From assembly GCA_013151315.1 (NCBI GenBank), contig JAADIN010000025.1, positions 1-12,219 of the forward strand: a DNA stretch of 12,219 bases, written 5' to 3'. The first letter of the stretch is position 1, and every line of letters starts with the position of its first letter. The translations under genes and the position numbers were made by a program. The notes under the pieces are model-generated. The model was not told the origin of the DNA and made no database searches. It worked only from the letters and a program-made list of their open reading frames with translations. Shown here piece after piece: positions 6,678-12,219 of this stretch. This DNA is from Planctomycetota bacterium. GTDB lineage: Bacteria > Planctomycetota > Planctomycetia > Pirellulales > Lacipirellulaceae.

Positions 6678-6754
6678 TTAGTCGTTGGTAGTTAGTCGTT
6701 CGGCTTATCGTTTGTAGCCCGACGACTAACAACTGGCTACTAATTACCGACGAT
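6674..6754. repeat. Direct and inverted repeats between hpf and EIIA gene
   Basis: Seen: TAGTTAGTCGTT occurs twice in tandem at 16-base spacing (starting 6675 and 6690). GTTAGTCGTTCGGC (6691-6704) pairs with GCCCGACGACTAAC (6717-6730) at 12 of 14 positions around a 12-base loop. A further ACGATAAC block near 6750 complements TTATCG in the loop. The hpf stop codon lies at the edge. It may mark an RNA processing or attenuation point; it has no T-run. Confidence 0.5.
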
Positions 6755-6786
6755 AACAACCAAATCGAAGGAAGGTACAGCACGTC

Positions 6787-7260
6787 ATGAAGTTTGTTGA
6801 TTTTGTAAGCCGCGATGCAATTCGCACGAGTATTGATGTCGACAGCAAGGATCAGGTGATCCGTGCCATGGCGACCGCGCTGCTCGAATCAGGCAAAGTT
6901 TCTGAAGACCAACACGAAAGTATCATCGAAGCAATCCTTAAACGCGAGGAATTAGGCAGCACCGGCATCGGCCGGGGCGTGGCCGTGCCTCACACGAAAC
7001 ATCCGAGTGTTAGCGAACTGGTAGGGACCGTAGCCATCAGCGAAGATGGGGTGGATTTCGACAGCTTGGACGGCGAAAAGGTCCACCTGCTGTTCCTGCT
7101 CGTTTCGCCACCCGATCGGCCTGGAGACCATCTTCGGGCGTTAGAAAACATTTCTCGCCAGTTGCGAGATGAAACTTTTTGTCGTTTCCTCAAGCAAAGC
7201 AAGACTCCCGACGATGTCTGGCAGTTGCTTGAAGAAGCCGACAACAATCAATTTGTTTAG
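6787..7260 (+). CDS. ptsN: PTS EIIA domain protein, Fru/Ntr type
   Basis: Single-domain EIIA of the fructose/nitrogen class, which receives phosphate from HPr on a histidine and passes on a signal or phosphate. The 157-aa protein has the expected order: an N-terminal helix with SKDQVIRAMATALLESG, the pre-active-site ILKREELGSTGIGRGVAVPH with the likely phospho-acceptor His69 followed by TKHP, then VAISEDGVDFDSLDG, VHLLFLLVSPPDRPGDHLRALENISRQLRDE and a C-terminal helix. AAGGAAGG lies about 10 bases before the ATG. It is a free-standing EIIA with no fused IIB or IIC and no permease in the window, so a regulatory role like that of PtsN is more likely than sugar transport. Neighbours are hpf before and HPr after (129 bp gap). 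The fold is certain; calling it ptsN instead of a fructose EIIA relies on context. Confidence 0.88.
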   Translation: MKFVDFVSRDAIRTSIDVDSKDQVIRAMATALLESGKVSEDQHESIIEAILKREELGSTGIGRGVAVPHTKHPSVSELVGTVAISEDGVDFDSLDGEKVHLLFLLVSPPDRPGDHLRALENISRQLRDETFCRFLKQSKTPDDVWQLLEEADNNQFV

Positions 7261-7389
7261 TGATCTGAAGGGCGTGGCCGGAGGAAGGCGGGAGATTTTA
7301 GGCTCGAGGCGGTAGTGCGCGTGAATAGCACGAGCAGTTCCATCCCAACCGTCTGCCGTCTCACACCTACGGCCTAGCGCAATACGTCC

Positions 7390-7692
7390 ATGGAAATGCC
7401 AGTTGTAAAAAAAACGGTAGTGATCAACAACCCGCAAGGGATGCATATGCGCCCTGCGGAATTGTTTGCGCGACTGGCACAAAGTTTTGAATCAGAAATC
7501 AAAGTGATTCGCGAAAGCCTGTGTGTAGATGCCAAGAGTATCATGCATGTGCTGACGTTGGGTGCCAGGCAGGGTACTGAATTGACCCTCCAAGCCCACG
7601 GAGCAGATGCAGAAGAAGTCGAGGCTATTGCCCATCTGGTTGATCGCGATTTTGAAACCGATGAAACATTGAGCCGTGGAAGGTCGAGTTAG
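7390..7692 (+). CDS. Phosphocarrier protein HPr (NPr-like)
   Basis: Carries phosphate from Enzyme I to EIIA on a histidine. The 100-aa product has the HPr active-site loop GMHMRPAELFARLA with His19 (equivalent to E. coli His15) and the regulatory-serine region VDAKSIMHVLTLGA with Ser50, exactly 31 residues later as in E. coli (15 and 46). This Ser is the HPr-kinase target in many bacteria, though no kinase gene is in the window. It ends with the usual LTLQAHGADAEEVEAIAHLV helix and a 15-residue tail, slightly long for the family. ATG 7390 and ATG 7396 are both possible; neither has a clear Shine-Dalgarno sequence. It lies between EIIA and Enzyme I, consistent with a complete general PTS chain. 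Because the Enzyme I next to it is frameshifted, whether this HPr is phosphorylated in the cell is open. Confidence 0.9.
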   Translation: MEMPVVKKTVVINNPQGMHMRPAELFARLAQSFESEIKVIRESLCVDAKSIMHVLTLGARQGTELTLQAHGADAEEVEAIAHLVDRDFETDETLSRGRSS

Positions 7693-7833
7693 CTGGCATC
7701 CGGTTTTCGTGAAGTCTTCCAAAGACAAGAAGTCTCCACGAGGCCCTCTGGCTACTTGCTCCTCTGCGGACCAAAAAACCACGAGCGTCCGGCAGAGTTG
7801 CTGGAAAGCGAGCGTGCTGAGCGGAAGAAGTAA

Positions 7834-7893
7834 ATGGAACCTAAGACTATCAGCTGTCTGTTGGAAGACAGAGAACTCGTTTTTGGCTGATAG
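7834..7893 (+). promoter_or_regulatory. Possible leader ORF with nested hairpin before Enzyme I
   Basis: Seen: CTATCAGC (7847-7854) and GCTGATAG (7886-7893) form an 8-bp outer stem; directly inside it TGTCT (7855-7859) pairs with AGACA (7866-7870). An 18-codon open frame (ATG 7834, TGA 7888-7890), preceded by GGAAG at 7823-7827, overlaps the structure. The HPr to Enzyme I gap is 269 bp and otherwise holds only a GC-rich run (CCGCC repeats at 7912-7926). A leader-peptide or attenuator role is speculative. Confidence 0.3.
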
Positions 7894-7961
7894 CTGCCCC
7901 ATTCTTCTTGCCCGCCGCCCGCCGCCCATGCGTCGTTGCCGACGCTCGATGAGAGGGCGCA

Positions 7962-9679
7962 ATGGAACGCCTCCAGGGTATTGCCGTATCGCCAGGCATA
8001 GCAATCGGCGAGGCACTCGTACTCGACAACGAGGGACCCGTCGCTTTCTGCCGCGCGATGCGGTCGAAGACGAAATCGAACGCCTGCATGGTGCTTTGGA
8101 AGCTGCCGCTTCTGAAGTCGAATTCAACCGCCAGCAGGTGGCCGATCATTTGGGCGAGCAATATGCGGCCATCTTCTCCGCCCATCTGCAGATGCTGCGT
8201 GACCGTCGCTTGCATGAAGAAATCGAGGAAATGATCCGCGAACGGCATTATTCGCCCGAGTACGCAGTAAGCCGAGCGTTACGTCGCTACGCCAAGGTGT
8301 TTCAGTCGCTCGAAGGTCAGTACATGGCCGAGCGCGCAAACGACATTTTTGACATCGAGAAGCGGATTCTCAGAAACCTGCTGGGGGCAAGCCGCGAGGA
8401 ATTGGCACAGGTCACTTCCCCCGTTTTGGTCTTGGCCCACAATCTGACTCCCAGTGAAACGGCGAATTTGAATCCCAAATTTGTTTTGGGAATGGTGACC
8501 GAAAGGTAGCCATACCGCGATTGTTGCCGAGGGCTTGGGGATTCCCGCAGTCGTAGGCGTCGGCTCGTTTCTCACGGACGTGTCGGGGGGCGATAACGTA
8601 ATTATCGATGGCGATCAGGGGCCATCCTGCGTCCCGACGAAGAGACGATCGCCCGGTATCGCTATGAAGTCGAAGAGCAGCGAACCCTTGCAACCAAGCT
8701 CGAATCGTTGCGCGATTTGCCGGCCGAGACCACCGACGGGACAAGAATCGACTTGCTGGGGAACATCGAATTTCCCTACGAAGTCGAGCAATGTCGGCTA
8801 CGGGGAGCCTCAGGGATTGGCCTCTATCGGACCGAATTTCTCTACCTGGGTTGCGATGACGATCCCACCGAAGAAAGCCACTACGAGGCCTACGCCTTGG
8901 TGGTGCAAGCGATGGGCGAGAAGCCCGTGATCATGCGTACGCTCGATCTCGGCGCAGACAAGATGCGCTCGTTGCCAGATCCGGAAGACGAACGAAACCC
9001 TTTTTTAGGCTTGCGCAGCATTCGACTTGCCCTGCGAAATCGAGATCTGTTTCGCATCCAGTTGCGAGCGATGCTGCGAGCAAGCGTGCTGGGTGACCTG
9101 CGGATCATGTTTCCTATGGTCAGCACGATCATGGAGTTTCGGCAGGCAAAAATGGTGCTGGCCGACGCGATGGAAGATTTAGAAGAGGCCGGCGTTGCTT
9201 TCAACCGCGAATTGAAGGTCGGAATGATGGTCGAAGTGCCTTCGGCAGTCATGATGATGGATCGGTTTGTGGAAGAAGTCGACTTTTTCAGTATCGGAAC
9301 CAACGACCTCATCCAATACTGCTTGGCCGTCGATCGGAGCAACAAAGACGTTGCGAATCTTTATACGGCAGCCGATCCTGCGGTGATACGCATGATCGAA
9401 ATGGCGGTCCGCGCGGCGAACGAGAGCCAAGTTCCGATCAGCATGTGTGGACAAATGAGCGGCAATCCGATGTACACGATGTTGCTGTTGGGCATGGGGC
9501 TACGTTGCCTGAGCGCAACGCCTGCCGCCATACCCGAAGTCAAAAGAGTTTGCCGAAGTGTCTCGATCGAACATTGCGAGAGCATCGCCAAGCGAGTGAG
9601 CTCCTTGGAAGATGCGCGGCAAATTAAAACATTCCTCAAAGAAGAACTCTCAAAAGTATTTCCAGAATTCCCATTGTAA
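7962..9679 (+). pseudogene. ptsI: PTS Enzyme I, frameshifted at three points
   Basis: PEP-protein phosphotransferase: takes phosphate from PEP and hands it to HPr. ATG 7962 has AGAGGG just upstream and opens with MERLQGIAVSPGIAIGEALV. The reading frame then changes three times: after DNEG (8036/8039), after VLGMVTE (8503/8505) and after DGDQG (8621/8624). Joined, the pieces give about 570 residues; E. coli has 575. Alignment from memory with E. coli suggests losses of about 10, 11 and 4 (or 1) bases. The second removes the Gly-Gly-Arg ahead of the phospho-histidine; the histidine itself remains in GSHTAIVAEG (codon 8511-8513). The C-terminal PEP domain is intact: GLYRTEFLYL, VIMRTLDLGADK, FLGLRSIR, LRIMFPMV, DFFSIGTNDLIQYCLAVDR, and the cysteine in SMCGQMSG. 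As written no full-length product can form. A recent pseudogene or a sequence error fits better than old decay, because nothing else is damaged. Confidence 0.85.
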
Positions 9680-9683
9680 AGAA

Positions 9684-9735
9684 GCGGTTAACAATTTGCT
9701 TTCTATTTCTAAGCTAACGGCTAACAGCTAACCGC
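9684..9735. repeat. GCTAAC repeats with terminal inverted arms
   Basis: Seen between Enzyme I and the RNase gene: GCGGTTA (9684-9690) and TAACCGC (9729-9735) are complementary, and three GCTAAC units lie at 9713, 9720 and 9727. The composition recalls the TTAGTCG-type repeats between hpf and EIIA. No T-run follows. It may be a spacer repeat or an mRNA processing site. Confidence 0.4.
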
Positions 9736-9754
9736 CCTAAAGAAAGAATGAACC

Positions 9755-11383
9755 ATGAAACAAGAGATGTTAATCAACGTCGCCCAGCCGGAAGAATGCC
9801 GGATCGCGGTCGTTGAAGATGGGCAGCTCGAAGAACTCTACGTCGAGCGAAGCAGCCAGGACAATTACGTCGGAAACATTTACAAAGGAAAGATCGTCAA
9901 CCTCGAGCCAAGTATCCAAGCGGCTTTCGTCGATTTTGGAGTTGGCCGGAACGGCTTTCTGCACATTAGCGATGTCGAGTCGCAGTACTTCCGCCAGGGC
10001 GGATACGATCCCGATGTCCCACTACAGCCCGACGGGTCTCAAAGGGTTCCGAAGGAGGGCGAAGAGGATTCGGACTCGGGCGGTCGCGGGGGCACGGCAA
10101 CCGCAACGCGGCGGCCAAGGCTTGGAGTTCGGCCTCGCATCAAGCCTCCGATCCAAGAGATTTTTCGCCGGGGCGACGAAGTGCTCGTTCAAGTGATTAA
10201 GGAGGGCATTGGCACCAAAGGCCCCACCCTTTCGACCTACATCAGCATCCCAGGCCGCTACTTGGTGCTGATGCCCGCACTCGGACGCATTGGCGTGTCA
10301 CGCAAAATCGAAGACGAAGGCGAACGCCGCCGACTACGAGACATCCTCCGAGAGCTCAACCCTCCCAAAGGGCTTGGGTTTATTGTTCGCACCGCGGGAA
10401 CCGATCGTAGCCAGAAAGAGCTGTCGCGAGACCTCGCCTATCTGCTCCGCCTGTGGAAAGTGATCGTCCGGCGAATCAAGAAGACGACTGGGCCGGTCGA
10501 TATCTACGAAGAAAGCGACATGATCATTCGCACGATCCGCGACATTTTTACTGGAGATGTCGACTCGATCCAAATCGACGAGCCCAAGGCCTACGAACGG
10601 GCCAAGGAATTTTTGCAAATCGTCATGCCCCGCTATGTGAATCGGCTCCAGCTTTACGAAGGCAAGGAGCCCCTGTTCCACAAATACAAATTGGACGAAG
10701 AAATTTCGAACATCAACCACCGACAAGTCCCCCTTCGGGGCGGCGGTTCGCTCGTCATTGATCAAACCGAAGCGCTCGTGGCAATCGACGTCAACAGCGG
10801 CAGCTTTCGGACCGATGGAACGGCGGAAGAGTCTGCTTTCAAACTCAACCAAATCGCGGCCAAAGAGATCGCCCGGCAATTGCGGTTGCGCGATCTTGGC
10901 GGGGTGGTGGTCAACGATTTCATCGACATGCGAAAAGACCGGCATCGGCGTGTCGTTGAACATATTCTTCGCGATGCCGTAAAACGCGACCGGGCGCGCA
11001 CCAAGATATTGCGCACCAGTCCCTTCGGACTTATCGAAATGACACGGCAACGCATCCGGCCGAGTCTCAAGCGAAGTGTTTACCGAGAGTGCCCCGGCTG
11101 TACCGGATCGGGCCTCGTCAAGTCGGCCGAGAGCATGGCAATTGAAGTGATGCGGAAAATCCAGATGTGTGCTCATCAGGAGCGGATCGCCAAAATCTCG
11201 GTTTTCGTCGAAGAGGAAGTCGCCAACTACCTGAACAATCGCAAAAGGCGGGATCTGACCAATCTCGAAGACGAGCACGAGTTGCAGGTGCTCGTCATGG
11301 GCCGCGAGGACGTTTCGCCGGAGTTTTTGAGGGTCGAGTGCGAAGATAGCTCGGGCCGAGAGATAAAGCCCGGGAGCCTTTAG
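9755..11383 (+). CDS. Ribonuclease E/G family endoribonuclease
   Basis: Endoribonuclease of rRNA processing and mRNA decay. The 542-aa protein begins with the family N-terminus EMLINVAQPEECRIAVVEDG and an S1 RNA-binding domain (about 36-160: NIYKGKIVNLEPSIQAAFVDFGVGRNGFLHISDV). The S1 domain is split by a polar, Gly/Asp-rich insert at about 78-132. Catalytic metal ligands are visible: Asp345 in VAIDVNSGS and Asp388 in VVVNDFIDM (E. coli RNase E Asp303 and Asp346). The zinc-link CPGC is at 446-449, and TSPFGLIEMTRQRIRPSL precedes it. It ends about 90 residues past the zinc-link with no long disordered scaffold tail, closer to RNase G in length than to E. coli RNase E. Whether it acts as the main RNase E cannot be told, so no symbol is given. 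ATG 9755 has only a weak purine-rich AGAAAG upstream. rplU follows 146 bp later. Confidence 0.92.
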   Translation: MKQEMLINVAQPEECRIAVVEDGQLEELYVERSSQDNYVGNIYKGKIVNLEPSIQAAFVDFGVGRNGFLHISDVESQYFRQGGYDPDVPLQPDGSQRVPKEGEEDSDSGGRGGTATATRRPRLGVRPRIKPPIQEIFRRGDEVLVQVIKEGIGTKGPTLSTYISIPGRYLVLMPALGRIGVSRKIEDEGERRRLRDILRELNPPKGLGFIVRTAGTDRSQKELSRDLAYLLRLWKVIVRRIKKTTGPVDIYEESDMIIRTIRDIFTGDVDSIQIDEPKAYERAKEFLQIVMPRYVNRLQLYEGKEPLFHKYKLDEEISNINHRQVPLRGGGSLVIDQTEALVAIDVNSGSFRTDGTAEESAFKLNQIAAKEIARQLRLRDLGGVVVNDFIDMRKDRHRRVVEHILRDAVKRDRARTKILRTSPFGLIEMTRQRIRPSLKRSVYRECPGCTGSGLVKSAESMAIEVMRKIQMCAHQERIAKISVFVEEEVANYLNNRKRRDLTNLEDEHELQVLVMGREDVSPEFLRVECEDSSGREIKPGSL

Positions 11384-11405
11384 CGAGCCGCTGGCGTAAG
11401 CCCGC
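11383..11405. repeat. Fragment of GC-rich interspersed repeat
   Basis: Seen: GCGAGCCGCTGGCG followed by TAAGCCCGCGG, starting at the RNase stop codon. It resembles the left arm of the inverted repeat at 3081-3107 (GTGAGCCGC, then GGCGCTAGCCGCGGG) with small insertions and deletions. Shared ancestry is an inference from these two copies only. Confidence 0.35.
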
Positions 11406-11449
11406 GGACCAAAGGGCCTTGGCATCCGGTTTGCCCCCTCGGCGCAGGG

Positions 11450-11466
11450 TCGTAGAAAGACTACGA
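11450..11466 (+). promoter_or_regulatory. Hairpin in the rplU upstream region
   Basis: Seen: TCGTAG (11450-11455), loop AAAGA, CTACGA (11461-11466), a perfect 6-bp stem between the RNase gene and rplU. With no T-run it is not a standard terminator. It may be an RNA processing site if the two genes are co-transcribed. Confidence 0.3.
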
Positions 11467-11498
11467 TACAGGGCTCGCCACTGCGGCAAGCGGTTTCC

Positions 11499-11504
11499 TA
11501 CAAT
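11499..11504 (+). promoter_or_regulatory. Possible -10 element of rplU
   Basis: TACAAT at 11499-11504 differs from the -10 consensus at one base and lies 25 bases before the rplU ATG. No convincing -35 hexamer is seen 16-18 bases upstream, so this is a weak call. It would allow rplU to be expressed apart from the RNase gene. Confidence 0.28.
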
Positions 11505-11529
11505 AACCCACCAACCAAACTAGACAATC

Positions 11530-11844
11530 ATGTATGCAATCATTGCCGACGGCGGACGCCAGTACAAAGTAGAAGAGGGCCAAGAGCTGGCCATCGATTT
11601 CCGCGACATTTCCGCTGGAGAAAAACTCTCCTTCGAGAACGTGTTAGCCGTCAGCGATGGCAGCGGCGATCTCAAGCTGGGCACCCCGACGATTGACGGC
11701 GCCCGCGTCGAAGCCGAAGTCGTCGGTTCAGAGAAAGGCGAAAAGCTCGTCGTCCAGAAGTTCCGTCGCCGCAAGAACTCGCGTCGCAAGACGGGCCATC
11801 GCTCGGTCTACACGCGCATCAAGATCGCGAAGATCTCGGCCTAG
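11530..11844 (+). CDS. rplU: 50S ribosomal protein L21
   Basis: Structural protein of the large ribosomal subunit that binds 23S rRNA near L20. The 104-aa length matches the family (E. coli 103). Hallmarks in order: MYAIIADGGRQYKVEEGQ at the N-terminus, GEKLSFENVLAVSDG, LKLGTPTIDGARVEAEVV, and the conserved basic C-terminal segment VQKFRRRKNSRRKTGHRSVYTRIKI. ATG 11530 is the conserved start; no clear Shine-Dalgarno sequence precedes it, as is common here. It lies downstream of the RNase E/G gene, a frequent neighbourhood in bacteria. The usual partner rpmA (L27) is not found directly downstream; an IS-derived fragment on the other strand lies there instead. Confidence 0.97.
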   Translation: MYAIIADGGRQYKVEEGQELAIDFRDISAGEKLSFENVLAVSDGSGDLKLGTPTIDGARVEAEVVGSEKGEKLVVQKFRRRKNSRRKTGHRSVYTRIKIAKISA

Positions 11845-11888
11845 CGAGTGTTGTTCTCCGGTCGCTGGTTTTTGCTTGTCGGCCTCTC

Positions 11889-12218
11889 CTAAGCGTTTCG
11901 AAGCCAAGCACTTATTGGGTGCCTCAAAACTAGCCAGTGAACACTGGTTTTACCTCTCTTCAGACTGGTTTGCTGATTTCTGGGACTCTTCTGCTCCTTT
12001 TCTTCGGCCTCAGACCCGGCGGGCGCTTTGGCTGTTTTTGATTTGCTCGTGCGGCTACCGAACCGGTTACTCTTGCCTGTGACCGTAATGATTTCAGCAT
12101 GATGCAAGAAGCAGTCGAGAATGGCAGAGGGGGGCTTCTGCCGGCGCAATTGCTGCCCATCAATCGGCGTACATGTCGCGGATGGCCACGACCTCGCTGA
12201 GGCATCCCAAAAATAGAT
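11889..12218 (-). pseudogene. IS21-type IstB ATPase, C-terminal remnant (partial)
   Basis: The minus-strand frame is open from the window edge to a TAG at 11889-11891. Its middle, AILDCFLHHAEIITVTGKSN followed by RF, strongly resembles the C-terminal helix and strand of IstB-type transposition helper ATPases (typical form ILDRFLHHAEVI-ITG-SYR). A Lys/Glu-rich tail follows. The residues before it (about 12150-12218) do not look like IstB in this frame, and the Walker A and B regions are not in the window. It is therefore either a decayed fragment or continues beyond the edge after a frameshift. The last 20 residues (HWLVLRHPISAWLRNA) look like read-through into non-coding sequence. No target-site duplication or clear element end could be defined. 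It lies 44 bp from the rplU stop, in opposite orientation. Family call from motif memory. Confidence 0.5.
11934..11947. repeat. Inverted repeat inside the IS-derived tail
   Basis: Seen: CCAGTG (11934-11939), AA, CACTGG (11942-11947). CTGGTTT also recurs near 11863, 11945 and 11966. IS21-type elements carry multiple short repeats near their ends, so this could belong to a degraded element end, but the boundary is not visible. Confidence 0.3.
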
Positions 12219-12219
12219 C

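Noticed and set aside
7676..8038. Upstream half of a 277-codon frame running into Enzyme I
   Set aside because: Before position 8039 the frame yields Arg/Ser-rich nonsense that covers the HPr end and the intergenic gap. Only the part after 8039 is Enzyme I.
8030..8630. Programmed ribosomal frameshifting or bypassing to rescue Enzyme I
   Set aside because: Three events in opposite directions would be needed, no classical slippery heptamer with a downstream pseudoknot was identified, and frameshifting could not restore the missing residues such as Gly-Gly-Arg.
10334..11425. 363-codon open frame antisense to the RNase E/G gene
   Set aside because: It mirrors a highly conserved gene with recognised catalytic motifs; no family resemblance or ribosome binding site of its own.
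12161..12219. Minus-strand peptide ending EVVAIRDMYAD and a stop at the window edge
   Set aside because: It may be the C-terminus of a gene beyond the window, but only about 20 residues are visible and I do not recognise them.
1..12219. CRISPR array, rRNA, tRNA or prophage signals
   Set aside because: No regularly spaced direct repeats, no rRNA or tRNA-like sequence and no phage structural or integrase genes were seen.

Overview
The window looks like a chromosomal segment of a planctomycete, most likely of the Pirellulales. The evidence is a BBP7-type beta-barrel porin (a family expanded in Rhodopirellula-like genomes), a large single-pass membrane protein with a planctomycete-type N-terminus, weak or absent Shine-Dalgarno sequences at several genes, and GC-rich interspersed inverted repeats. 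This assignment rests on remembered family features, not on a search.

Layout. (1) 1-2040: a secreted, Gln/Asn/Pro-rich then Gly/Cys-rich outer-membrane porin-like protein, closed by a strong intrinsic terminator. (2) 2041-3186: a convergent TPR-repeat gene on the minus strand with a recognisable promoter, then about 450 bp without a supported gene that ends in a long GC-rich inverted repeat. (3) 3187-6050: a small two-helix membrane protein and a 793-aa single-pass protein that resembles a transmembrane anti-sigma/FecR-type regulator. (4) 6174-9679: a regulatory phosphotransferase cluster in the order hpf (ribosome hibernation factor), EIIA of the Fru/Ntr type, HPr, Enzyme I. No EIIB or EIIC sugar permease is present in the window. 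(5) 9755-11844: a ribonuclease E/G gene followed by rplU (ribosomal protein L21). (6) 11845-12219: a minus-strand remnant of an IS21-type IstB ATPase, in the place where rpmA often follows rplU.

How the genes fit together. Enzyme I would take phosphate from PEP and pass it to HPr and then to EIIA. With no permease nearby, the chain probably reports metabolic state instead of importing sugar. The hpf-EIIA-HPr arrangement recalls the enterobacterial rpoN-hpf-ptsN-rapZ-npr operon. RNase E/G and L21 form a second translation/RNA-turnover pair.

The most striking point is that the Enzyme I gene is broken as written. It changes frame three times in about 590 bp (near 8037, 8504 and 8622). At each point a few codons appear to be missing relative to the family, including the Gly-Gly-Arg before the phospho-histidine, while the rest of the protein is well preserved. 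This is either a very recent pseudogene or a local sequence error; reads across these sites would settle it. Other points of interest are a structured hpf leader behind a good sigma-70-like promoter, the Cys/Gly cluster in the porin, and the duplicated N-terminal module of the 793-aa protein.
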